Below, piece after piece: positions 9,027 through 17,113 of a DNA stretch of 64,000 nt. The notes below the pieces were generated by a model that did not search any database, was not told where the DNA came from, and was given only the letters and a program-made list of their open reading frames with translations. A program made the translations under genes and the position numbers. Source of the DNA: Bacillaceae bacterium OF18-1A (lineage in GTDB: Bacteria > Bacillota > Bacilli > Bacillales > Bacillaceae_G); assembly GCA_027694045.1 (NCBI GenBank), contig JAQEWB010000003.1, forward strand, positions 269,534 through 333,533, read 5' to 3'. Numbering within the stretch: the first letter of the stretch is position 1; every line of letters begins with the position of its first letter.

Positions 9027-11705
9027 ATGATTAACCAAAAAAAACATGTACAATTTGTCATAATGTATATAATTATATTTTCGCTTTGGATATTCCTTAT
9101 TCCTAAGAACTTAAATATAAAAGAAATTGGCATCCTCTTCTTATTTTATTTTGCTGCAATATTTTCCTGTTATTGCTTATATAAAGCGATTAAGCAAATG
9201 AAAAGCGGTGATAAATTATTTTGGATTTTATTACTGTGTACTTGCCTATGCGGATTGACTATGGAGATTACTTTATTTCTTCATTCACTTTCTATATATA
9301 ATCAAGTCATATTCTCCTATAAAACATTGCCCTTTTTCATCATACAATATGTTTTGCTCTTTTCTGGTTTTGCTATAAAGTTTATAAAGCATTATTCTAT
9401 TAGAGGTCTTGCTCAATTTTCATTTGATAGCATCTTTATTGTTATTATGAATATTTATTTTACCCTAACTTTTATTTTAGATATTTCAAGCTTTCGCATG
9501 TTAACGACAGATAACTGGATTTTAATTGGATACTTTATTGCTCAGTCATTAGTAATTTACGCTGTTATTAGTTTATATAGACGAGAACAATATTCTCCTA
9601 GTAGAATCTCATTAATTACCGGCTTTACTGTCATACTTGTGTACGGATATATACACCTGTTTCAGTCAAACGCAGGAATAGAAATTTCTCCTGAAATCTC
9701 TTACTTAATACATACCGCTTCGATTTTATTAATTGGTTTGTCATCCATACTATACATTTGGGATAAGCCAATGCAACATGAAACAAAAGCGAAGTATTAT
9801 CGATTTGATTATGTGCGCTTCCTATTACCTTATCTCAGTATAACGATCACTTTTTCCTTTATTCTTATGCAACCTTGGGACGATAAGCTCATATTTATCG
9901 GATTAATAGTATCATTCACCTTATTATTTCTACGACAATTTTATATTTGGAAAGATAATCAAGTATTGATCGATACATATGAAAAACTGACTGCACAACT
10001 AGAAGGTAAAGTTGAAGAAGGCGCATCAGCTTTATCAAAAAGCGAACAACGTTATAAATCCTTATTTGAAGATCATCCTGATGCCGTTTTCTCTTTAAAT
10101 ATGTACGGTATTTTTCAACAATCTAATAAGGCTTGCGAAAGCTTATTTACTGCATACTACTGTGAAGTAACAAGCTATTCCCTTCTAGACTTCATTGATT
10201 TAAAAGATCATGATTTATTAAAAAGAGCTTTACAACTAACTAAAGAAGGTAGACCACAAACTTTAGAGGTTCGTACGAAAGAAAAAGAAGGTTACTATTA
10301 TTACCTTCACATTACACTCATCCCTACTTTCATAAATAAAGAGGTTGTTGGGATGTTTGGTATAGCACGCGATATTACAACTTTATATGAAAAACAAAAA
10401 CAAGTAGAGCATCTAGCCTTCCATGATGCACTCACTGGATTACCGAATCGCCGCAAGTTTGAAAAAGATTTAAAGGCAATTTTAAATACAGCTCAAGCTG
10501 ATGCAAATGACATTGCAGTCATGTTTCTTGATTTAGATCGATTCAAAAAAATTAACGATCGACTCGGTCATGATGTTGGGGATTTATTATTAATTGAAGT
10601 AGCAAAAAGGTTACGTGCTTGCTTGCGTTCAAAAGATATCGTTGCCCGTCAAGGCGGAGATGAGTTTACAATTCTATTACCAGATATGTACTCAGAAAAA
10701 AGTGCAGCCTTTATAGCTGAACAAATTTTAACCATCTTGAACAAACCATTCTTCATTAAAGACGAAGAGTTATCTATTACACCAAGTATCGGAATTGCAA
10801 TGTATCCTGATTACGGAACTGACGTAACCGAATTAATGAAAAATGCCGATACAGCTATGTATTGTGCGAAAGCGAATGGAAAAAACAGATTTGTTTTCTT
10901 CTCAGAAGAAATGAGTATCGCTCAAAGTGAGAGCAACTTCTTAGAAGGTGAACTTTCAAAAGCATTACAACAAAATGAATTTTTCCTTGAGTATCAACCA
11001 CAAGTACATACTAAAACAAAACAAATTATCGGTTTTGAAGCATTAATTCGTTGGAAACATCCGAAACTTGGCATCGTATCTCCTGCCCAATTCATTCCTC
11101 TAGCCGAGGAAACCGGCTTTATTATTGAACTTGGAAATTGGATTTTACGCACTGCCTGTTTAGAGGCAAAGAGATGGCATAATCAAGGTTTTTCTCACTT
11201 AAAAGTTGGTGTAAATTTATCTGTCGTTCAATTTGACCATGCAGAGTTAATTCCAACCATTGCAAAAGTATTAGAAGAAACAAAACTAAAACCAGCAGCA
11301 CTAGACATCGAAATTACAGAAAGTATCGCAATTAATCAAAATCACTCTGTCGTTTCAAAACTAGAACAGCTTCAAAATCTCGGTATTCAAATCTCAATTG
11401 ATGACTTTGGAACTGGTTATAGCTCTCTAGCCTATTTAACAAAATACCCAATCAATACGTTAAAAATTGCTCGAGAGTTTATTTGCGGTATTACAAATAG
11501 CCCTTTAGAAGAGGCAATTATCTCTTCTATTATTACACTATCAAAAGAACTAAATTTAGAAGTTATTGCTGAAGGTGTAGAAACAGAGGAACAGTGGAAG
11601 TTTTTACATGATCAAAACTGTGATCACATTCAAGGATTCTTTATTAGCAAACCTGTTTCTAGTAAAGACGTTTGGATGTTACTCCACAAAAAAACAACCG
11701 TCTAA
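9027..11705 (+). CDS. membrane GGDEF-EAL cyclic-di-GMP protein with PAS domain
   Basis: Protein of 892 residues. The first ~310 residues hold about eight to nine hydrophobic helices. A coiled-coil/PAS sensor region follows (SEQRYKSLFEDHPDAVFSLN near 345). The GGDEF domain is intact (RQGGDEFTILLP) and has a product-inhibition I-site, RSKD, five residues upstream. The EAL domain has FEALIRWKHP, NLSVVQF, DIEITES, DDFGTGYSS, AEGVETEEQ and QGFF, but the usual KID triad reads KIA. The frame is open from a TTG at 9009; the ATG at 9027 is preferred because CGGAG lies 7 bases before it. It likely makes and possibly degrades c-di-GMP in response to a membrane signal. Confidence 0.9.
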   Translation: MINQKKHVQFVIMYIIIFSLWIFLIPKNLNIKEIGILFLFYFAAIFSCYCLYKAIKQMKSGDKLFWILLLCTCLCGLTMEITLFLHSLSIYNQVIFSYKTLPFFIIQYVLLFSGFAIKFIKHYSIRGLAQFSFDSIFIVIMNIYFTLTFILDISSFRMLTTDNWILIGYFIAQSLVIYAVISLYRREQYSPSRISLITGFTVILVYGYIHLFQSNAGIEISPEISYLIHTASILLIGLSSILYIWDKPMQHETKAKYYRFDYVRFLLPYLSITITFSFILMQPWDDKLIFIGLIVSFTLLFLRQFYIWKDNQVLIDTYEKLTAQLEGKVEEGASALSKSEQRYKSLFEDHPDAVFSLNMYGIFQQSNKACESLFTAYYCEVTSYSLLDFIDLKDHDLLKRALQLTKEGRPQTLEVRTKEKEGYYYYLHITLIPTFINKEVVGMFGIARDITTLYEKQKQVEHLAFHDALTGLPNRRKFEKDLKAILNTAQADANDIAVMFLDLDRFKKINDRLGHDVGDLLLIEVAKRLRACLRSKDIVARQGGDEFTILLPDMYSEKSAAFIAEQILTILNKPFFIKDEELSITPSIGIAMYPDYGTDVTELMKNADTAMYCAKANGKNRFVFFSEEMSIAQSESNFLEGELSKALQQNEFFLEYQPQVHTKTKQIIGFEALIRWKHPKLGIVSPAQFIPLAEETGFIIELGNWILRTACLEAKRWHNQGFSHLKVGVNLSVVQFDHAELIPTIAKVLEETKLKPAALDIEITESIAINQNHSVVSKLEQLQNLGIQISIDDFGTGYSSLAYLTKYPINTLKIAREFICGITNSPLEEAIISSIITLSKELNLEVIAEGVETEEQWKFLHDQNCDHIQGFFISKPVSSKDVWMLLHKKTTV

Positions 11706-11726
11706 GTAAGAAGACGGTTGTTTTTT
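11693..11726. terminator. bidirectional terminator between the GGDEF-EAL gene and papR
   Basis: AACAACCGTCT (11693-11703) pairs with AGACGGTTGTT (11712-11722). T-runs on both strands serve the two convergent genes. The papR stop codon touches the T-run. Confidence 0.9.
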
Positions 11727-11871
11727 AATACTCAAAAGGCATATCTGAAGCTAATTGTACCTCTTGGTCATTATGAGAAATTACTTGATTTTTTTCTAAT
11801 ACTGTATCGCCTAATGAAATACCCCATGCCATTGCTAACGTTAGTAGACTACCAATAAGTAGTTTTTTCAT
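11725..11871 (-). CDS. papR: PapR signalling peptide precursor
   Basis: Small gene of 48 codons. The product starts MKKLLIGSLLTLAMAWGIS, a secretion signal, and ends QLASDMPFEY. In the B. cereus group PapR is exported, cut outside the cell, re-imported by Opp, and its C-terminal 5-7 residues bind PlcR. The end MPFEY places this copy nearest the pherotype group recalled as MPFEF (group II), with Tyr as last residue. It lies 89 bases after plcR in the same direction, and an exact PlcR box sits 55 bases before its ATG, so signal and receptor form a positive feedback loop. Confidence 0.95.
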   Translation of the reverse strand: MKKLLIGSLLTLAMAWGISLGDTVLEKNQVISHNDQEVQLASDMPFEY

Positions 11872-11925
11872 ATTCCATCACCCACATTTTTTCTTTTAAT
11901 ATATCATGAAAATTTATCCACATAA

Positions 11926-11941
11926 TATGCAATTATGCATA
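11926..11941. promoter_or_regulatory. PlcR box of papR
   Basis: TATGCAATTATGCATA fits the PlcR box TATGNANNNNTNCATA exactly and is palindromic. It lies in the plcR-papR gap, 55 bases before the papR ATG. Confidence 0.92.
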
Positions 11942-11960
11942 TTTAGTTTTTAGGTTATTT

Positions 11961-12818
11961 TTATTGCTTCATTTTTTTTATAAATTTTTCTTTATACGGA
12001 TGCATTTCTAATATGTCAAAGAAAAAGCAAGCTTTTTCATAAGCCTCTTCAATCTCTGCCCCATCATAGCCTAGCTTTTCTAAGCATTCACCTTTTTGAT
12101 AGTATAACTGCCCAATCAATGCCATGCTATGAATTTGGCATGATATTTCAATAGCCTTATTTATTTGATACAGAGCTTCTTCATATTGATTATCTAAGTA
12201 TAATGTTTTTGCATAATTATGCCTTACCTTCACATCAAACTCTTTATTTTCAGGTAATGTTTCTAATTGCTTTAATATATCTTCAAATAACTCCATACTT
12301 TTCTTAAAATGACAATTTTCAGCATAAATATTTGCAATCGCATTTTCTATATAAAGATTTTGGTATACGTCTATTCCAGCTAATTGTTGATTTAACAATT
12401 TCTTTAATTCTAAAATACAATATTTGTAATCAATTCTCTTCAATATGTAAGCTGCAACGTAGTATTGCCATTGAAGAAACTGCTGAAATTCAGGATGATA
12501 TTCTTCCTTTTTCAGCTCATTCCACACTCTACTATAAATTTCTTTATATTTCTTTTGCTTACAAAGCATAATGATTTGATCTTTTAATTGTTTTTTCCTT
12601 TCAATATCGGAATAAATGAGTACCTCATAAAAATGAATAATGGGAACTTGTAATTTAGCTGCAATTCCTTGCAATATATCCATACTTGGGTATACAGCAC
12701 CTGATTCAATTCTGCTCACTTCCGATTGATGACATATATTATCAGATAACTGTTTCTGTGTTAATCCCCTCATTACCCTGATTTTCTTAATTTCACTTCC
12801 TAATTTCTCTGCGTGCAT
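11961..12818 (-). CDS. plcR: PlcR, quorum-sensing virulence activator
   Basis: Transcription activator of 285 residues. The N-terminal XRE-type helix-turn-helix lies at about residues 5-60 (RGLTQKQLSDNICHQSEVSR). The rest is an all-helical TPR region (repeats around LYLDNQYEEALYQINKAIE) that binds the PapR peptide. It turns on secreted toxins, phospholipases and proteases at entry to stationary phase. The frame is uninterrupted, so the nonsense allele known from B. anthracis is absent. A PlcR box 82 bases upstream implies autoregulation. papR follows and a ruined protease gene lies divergent. Confidence 0.97.
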   Translation of the reverse strand: MHAEKLGSEIKKIRVMRGLTQKQLSDNICHQSEVSRIESGAVYPSMDILQGIAAKLQVPIIHFYEVLIYSDIERKKQLKDQIIMLCKQKKYKEIYSRVWNELKKEEYHPEFQQFLQWQYYVAAYILKRIDYKYCILELKKLLNQQLAGIDVYQNLYIENAIANIYAENCHFKKSMELFEDILKQLETLPENKEFDVKVRHNYAKTLYLDNQYEEALYQINKAIEISCQIHSMALIGQLYYQKGECLEKLGYDGAEIEEAYEKACFFFDILEMHPYKEKFIKKMKQ

Positions 12819-12899
12819 ACTTACTCACCATCCCATTATAACAATCTAATTTGTTCAGTTGTCATACCACTACAATAATGTGAATTCGACAATTTTTGA

Positions 12900-12915
12900 T
12901 ATGAAATAATGCATA
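12900..12915. promoter_or_regulatory. PlcR box of plcR
   Basis: TATGAAATAATGCATA matches TATGNANNNNTNCATA exactly. It lies 82 bases before the plcR ATG and about 150 bases before the divergent protease remnant, so it may once have served both. Confidence 0.9.
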
Positions 12916-13059
12916 ATATATATAAAATTCGGCAAATTCTTTATGCAATCTATTTCAAAAATAATAATTAAGAATGCTATAGTTGAATTGTAGAAAACTT
13001 GCCACTACCCTCATTACACTCATCCTTCTTTTCCTTTTCTCAATAAAATGTATTCACAA

Positions 13060-13500
13060 AATGAGATCAAATTTGAAATTGCTAGGTTTAGTTTAACAAT
13101 GGAAAAATTCATACAACCTCAAAATGATACGAAAGGAAGTATTGAAAAGGTGAAGTAAACGGAGCTAAAGCGCAACAAGGCAAGTAACAACTGAAAAAAG
13201 AGTAGATTTCTAATCTACTAATTCAAACTAAAATCTATCTGCATTAACTTATACAAACTATGGAGTATCCGATCAAAGTCTTATTGTAAAAGTAGATAAA
13301 AATGGAGTAATTACAACTGTTAGCGATAAAGTGATCCAAAATTCAGACCAACAACCTAATCTTACTATAACAAATTTTTTGTCGAAAAATGAAGTAAAAT
13401 CGATATTACACAACTTCAGCAAAAGATTTTGAGTTGCTCTAATCCCATATCGTGCAAGTTACCAAAGGGTTATATGGCTCAACAAAACATTTGAATTACA
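13060..13500 (+). pseudogene. nprB: remnant of a thermolysin-family protease (nprB-like)
   Basis: No intact gene fits here, but two pieces of a neutral protease are readable. From about 13232 one frame gives a propeptide-like stretch with SLIVKVDKNGVITTVSDKV and then LTITNFLSKNEVKSI. From about 13404 a different frame gives YYTTSAKDFELL, a stop, then VQVTKGLYGSTKHLN. That is the C-terminal signature of thermolysins, where YY..TS, F..LR, VQ and LYGST occur in the same order. The catalytic HExxH domain is gone, so a large internal deletion joined the two ends. In other B. cereus strains nprB lies divergent from plcR, which fits. Borders are approximate. Confidence 0.72.
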
Positions 13501-13507
13501 TGGTCAT

Positions 13508-13545
13508 AAAAAAAGAAGTTTACCACTTATAGGTAAACTTCTTTT
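13508..13545 (-). terminator. terminator of the yvfRSTU-like operon
   Basis: AAAAGAAGTTTACC pairs with GGTAAACTTCTTTT around a 7-base loop. A T-run follows on the minus strand, immediately after the response regulator stop. Confidence 0.88.
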
Positions 13546-14147
13546 CAAATCCATCCCTTTTCTTCTGCAATTGTAATTGCCTCAATTCTATTTTTTGCAT
13601 CGAGCTTCGTTAATACTTCAGAAATGTAGTTACGTACTGTACCAGGTGAAAGGTAAAGTGCCTTTGCAATTTCATTTGCTGTCTTTCCTTCTTTCGCAAG
13701 CAACAGTACTTCTTTTTCCCGGTCTGATAACGGATTTTGCTCCTGCCATAAACCGAACATTAAATCTTGAGAGATTTCTCGTTTCCCTTTCATTACATTA
13801 CGAATTGCTGCTGCTAAATCTTCACTCGGGCTATCCTTTAGCAAATAACCATGCACACCAGCTTTCATCGCCCTTTCAAAATAACCAGGGCGCGCAAAAG
13901 TTGTTAAAATCATTACCTTACACGATAATTTTTCTTTCTTTAAAGTTTCCGCAACATCTAATCCACTTTGAATCGGCATTTCAATATCCATAATGCTTAT
14001 ATCCGGTTTCAGCGATTCAATTAATTTTAGTGCCTCTTCCCCATTTGCTGCTTGGCCAATTACTTCAATATCATCCTCTAGATCAAGTAAGGCCCCTAAT
14101 GCGCCACGAAGCATCCGTTGATCTTCTGCAATAATAATACGAATCAT
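13545..14147 (-). CDS. yvfU: NarL/LuxR-family response regulator (YvfU type)
   Basis: Response regulator of 200 residues. The receiver domain has the phospho-acceptor D54 in MDIEMP and the switch Thr in LTTFARPGYF. The C-terminal LuxR helix-turn-helix is LSDREKEVLLLAKEGKTANE onward. Its ATG overlaps the kinase stop by four bases. ATPase, permease, kinase and regulator occur in the same order and sizes as yvfR-S-T-U of B. subtilis. It probably controls its own ABC transporter genes. Confidence 0.88.
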   Translation of the reverse strand: MIRIIIAEDQRMLRGALGALLDLEDDIEVIGQAANGEEALKLIESLKPDISIMDIEMPIQSGLDVAETLKKEKLSCKVMILTTFARPGYFERAMKAGVHGYLLKDSPSEDLAAAIRNVMKGKREISQDLMFGLWQEQNPLSDREKEVLLLAKEGKTANEIAKALYLSPGTVRNYISEVLTKLDAKNRIEAITIAEEKGWI

Positions 14148-15274
14148 ACCCTCACCTCATCTTTTCCTGTTCTAATGACAACTGGAACCTTTACTGTTAA
14201 TAACGTCCCTGGATGTATCGTATCCAATTCAACAAACCCATCAATAAGAGCAATGCGCTCTTTCATACCTCGAATACCATTTCCGTCATGATTTTGATCC
14301 GCTAAACCGATACCGTTATCCTCTACTTTCAAAATCAACTCACCTTGCGATTCTAATATAGAAACAGTGCACCGCGTTGCCTTACTATGCTTCACAACGT
14401 TCGTTATTGCCTCACGTAAACACATTCCTAAAATATTTTGTTCAATTGGTGATAGTGAGCTCGCACTCGCTTCTTGTTCTATTTCCAATTCAATATTAGC
14501 CGCTTGTAAAATCGCCTTTATTTGCTCCAGCTCTTCTTCCACTGTAATCATGCGCATATCAGAAATTAATTCTCTTAGCTGCTTTAAAGCTGTACGAGAT
14601 GTTTGTGTAATTTCCTTCGCTTCCGCACCTGCACGCTCTGGATTTTTTACAATTAACTTTTCAACAAGCTGGCTTTTTAAAGTAATAAGAGATAGCGTAT
14701 GCCCTAACGTATCATGCAGATCCCTTGCAATTCGCTGCCGTTCCTCACGTTTTACTAAATCTTTAATTTGCTCGTTTGCTTCGTTTAATTGATTCTTTAG
14801 CATCTTTTTCTGATTAAAATTACGCATTCCAAATGGCGTAAGAAGCATTAAAATAAACATTGGCACGATATTCACTAAGCTTGGAATTGTCAGTTGATTC
14901 ATATTTACAAATATAAAAGCTCCCAGCATTACAACTAATAAACATAACAACACACGAAATGCTTTCTTACTTGGTGCAAATCCCATCGCACTCGCCGTGA
15001 AATATCCGAACAATATCATGAATGGATTATAAAACAAAGCAAATGAGAAAGTGAGTATCATTTGAAGACAAGCCCATAAAACGAACGTCTTCTTAACGAA
15101 ATAGAGCTGCCTGTATGTGACAATGAAGACTAGTAACATACCGATACCTATTACAAGCTTCCATCCCGATACTCGTGTTAAATTATAAATTGGAAATAAC
15201 AGATAAACGAACCACATATACGGGAAGAAACCCATATGTTTCGGAAAAAACTCAAACCTCTTCTTCTCTATCAT
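14144..15274 (-). CDS. yvfT: DesK-like sensor histidine kinase (YvfT type)
   Basis: Kinase of 376 residues. Roughly the first 145 residues form about five membrane helices with almost no extracellular loop, as in intramembrane-sensing kinases of the HisKA_3 class. The phospho-acceptor His is in ERQRIARDLHDTLGH near 187. ATP-binding motifs are REAITNVVKHSKA, EDNGIGL and GIRGMKERI. It starts next to the permease stop and overlaps the regulator ATG, so the four genes are one transcript. The likely cue is the substrate or state of the neighbouring ABC exporter. Confidence 0.9.
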   Translation of the reverse strand: MIEKKRFEFFPKHMGFFPYMWFVYLLFPIYNLTRVSGWKLVIGIGMLLVFIVTYRQLYFVKKTFVLWACLQMILTFSFALFYNPFMILFGYFTASAMGFAPSKKAFRVLLCLLVVMLGAFIFVNMNQLTIPSLVNIVPMFILMLLTPFGMRNFNQKKMLKNQLNEANEQIKDLVKREERQRIARDLHDTLGHTLSLITLKSQLVEKLIVKNPERAGAEAKEITQTSRTALKQLRELISDMRMITVEEELEQIKAILQAANIELEIEQEASASSLSPIEQNILGMCLREAITNVVKHSKATRCTVSILESQGELILKVEDNGIGLADQNHDGNGIRGMKERIALIDGFVELDTIHPGTLLTVKVPVVIRTGKDEVRV

Positions 15275-16009
15275 CTATACCGCTTCCTGTCTTTTTCTTA
15301 TATATATTGATACTACAACAAATATAAGGAAATAACCTCCTAGTACCGCGATATTTTCCCAACCAACTGACTTCCCAGCTACAATATCCCATGCACCGCT
15401 TCCGAAATGGTATGTTGGTGTCCATTCACCAATCGTTCTTAATATTTTCGGAAATACTTCAATCGGCATCCATAATCCGCCTATGACAGCTAAACTCATA
15501 TTTAAAATATTTGCTAAACCAGCAGCTGCATCAGCCTTCTTAATAGACCCTATTACTGTTCCTAATGCTAAAAATGGTGTTACACCTAACAATAACCATA
15601 ATCCAGCACCAATCCATTGTCCTACTGTTAACTCAACATGATTAATTAATATCCCTGCAATAAAGATAACTAAAATTGAAAAAGCATTTACTACTGTTTG
15701 AGCAATAATCTTCGCTGTTAAATATGCTCCTTCTGGAAGTGGTGTAATTTTCAAAAGATGTGTCCACCCTTGCCCTTTTTCCTGAGAAAGTCTTACGCCG
15801 AAACTAAAAAGTGCCGTCCCTACAATGCTGAAAGTCGCCATCGAAATTAAATAATGTGCTTTCCATGCGTCGCCATTTTGTGGTACTTGAATGACATTTG
15901 TGAAGATGTAATAAAACATAACTGGCATTAATAATGAGAAAAAGATAAACAATTTATTGCGGAACGTACGTAAAATTTCTATTTTGCATTGCATCCATAA
16001 TGCTTTCAT
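15275..16009 (-). CDS. yvfS: ABC-2 type exporter permease (YvfS type)
   Basis: Membrane protein of 244 residues with about six hydrophobic helices and the ABC-2 hallmark near the C-terminal half (NILNMSLAVIGGLWMPIEVFP). It starts inside the last codons of the ATPase gene (4-base overlap), and the kinase gene follows immediately. Together with the ATPase it forms a small exporter of the type used for antibiotics, lipopeptides or lipids. The substrate cannot be read from the sequence. Confidence 0.88.
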   Translation of the reverse strand: MKALWMQCKIEILRTFRNKLFIFFSLLMPVMFYYIFTNVIQVPQNGDAWKAHYLISMATFSIVGTALFSFGVRLSQEKGQGWTHLLKITPLPEGAYLTAKIIAQTVVNAFSILVIFIAGILINHVELTVGQWIGAGLWLLLGVTPFLALGTVIGSIKKADAAAGLANILNMSLAVIGGLWMPIEVFPKILRTIGEWTPTYHFGSGAWDIVAGKSVGWENIAVLGGYFLIFVVVSIYIRKRQEAV

Positions 16010-16908
16010 ATAATTTCCTCCTTTTGATTTGCGACAAATTGCTCAAATGCTTCATCCAGACTTCCACGTTCAACCGACACGTCTGTTACAGATAAATCTC
16101 TCTGATAAATCGCTTGTAAAGTTGCATCTGTATCCTCAGTTATTAAAGTAAAGCGCCCTTCATTTGACTGCACTTCTATTACTCTCGGCAATTCCTTTAG
16201 CAAACCTTTAGGAATTTTTTCTTTCGAATAAAATGAGATTGTTTTTCGAGAAATCGTCGCCTTCATCTCATCCGGTGTACCATCTGCGATAATCTTTCCG
16301 TTCGCAAATAATAAAATACGATTTGCTAATGCATCTGCTTCTTCTAAATAATGCGTCGTTAAAATAATCGTTTTCCCTTCACTTGATAACTTTCTAATCG
16401 TTTCCCAAAATGTTCTTCGAGACGTAATATCCATTCCAACTGTCGGCTCATCTAAAAATAATAAATCTGGATTTCCTGCAAGTGCGAGTGCAAAGTTTAA
16501 TCTTCTTTTTTGCCCGCCTGATAATTTTTCACATCTTTGCTTTCGCTCCGATTCTAAATTTGATAACTGTAGTAATGTTTCTTTCGCTACCGGATTCGTG
16601 TAATAACTACGGAATAGCTCAATTGCCTCTTCTACTGTGATGCTATCAATTACACTTACTTCTTGTAACATCGCACCGAGACTATTACGAACATCCCTAT
16701 GTTTCGGGCTCTTTCCGAGTATAGAAACTGTCCCTTTCGTTGGATCCTTTAATCCAAGCAACATCGATATCGTCGTTGTTTTCCCTGCACCATTTGGTCC
16801 AAGTAATGCTACTATTTCTCCTTTATTCACATGAAATGAAACGTTATTTACTGCATTTTTATGTTTAAATGTTTTCGAAACACCATTTACTTCAATAATC
16901 TTTTCCAT
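16006..16908 (-). CDS. yvfR: ABC transporter ATP-binding protein (YvfR type)
   Basis: ATPase of 300 residues. Walker A is GPNGAGKTT near residue 38, the signature is LSGGQKRRL near 130, Walker B is LLFLDEPTVGMD, and the H-loop is TTHYLEE. The C-terminal 80 residues are the extra domain of drug-export ATPases. GGAGGTGGAGAG precedes the ATG. First gene of the yvfRSTU-like operon. The upstream region has a long inverted repeat and a perfect palindrome that are candidate regulator sites. Confidence 0.92.
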   Translation of the reverse strand: MEKIIEVNGVSKTFKHKNAVNNVSFHVNKGEIVALLGPNGAGKTTTISMLLGLKDPTKGTVSILGKSPKHRDVRNSLGAMLQEVSVIDSITVEEAIELFRSYYTNPVAKETLLQLSNLESERKQRCEKLSGGQKRRLNFALALAGNPDLLFLDEPTVGMDITSRRTFWETIRKLSSEGKTIILTTHYLEEADALANRILLFANGKIIADGTPDEMKATISRKTISFYSKEKIPKGLLKELPRVIEVQSNEGRFTLITEDTDATLQAIYQRDLSVTDVSVERGSLDEAFEQFVANQKEEII

Positions 16909-16921
16909 CTCTCCACCTCCG

Positions 16922-16968
16922 CTGTTTCCTATACTTACATTGTATTCATTGGTAAAGTTAGGAAACAG
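16922..16968. repeat. inverted repeat upstream of yvfR
   Basis: CTGTTTCCTA (16922-16931) and TAGGAAACAG (16959-16968) are perfect 10-base arms 27 bases apart. They lie just before the yvfR ribosome site and could be a regulator target or a leader hairpin. Confidence 0.5.
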
Positions 16969-16988
16969 TATGATGCGTCATGACATCG

Positions 16989-17006
16989 ATATGACAATTG
17001 TCATAT
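16989..17006. promoter_or_regulatory. perfect 18-bp palindrome between yvfR and map
   Basis: ATATGACAATTGTCATAT reads the same on both strands. It lies in the divergent gap, 108 bases before the map ATG and 80 bases before yvfR, so a dimeric regulator such as the YvfU-like protein could bind here. No experiment or known consensus backs this. Confidence 0.45.
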
Positions 17007-17113
17007 GTTCTTTATGAGAGGAATCAACCCGTATACCGCAAGCGAGTAGCAGGACGAAAACAAACATGTTACAATCGGATAAGATATATATTCGAGGAAG
17101 GACAGTGGTTTTC

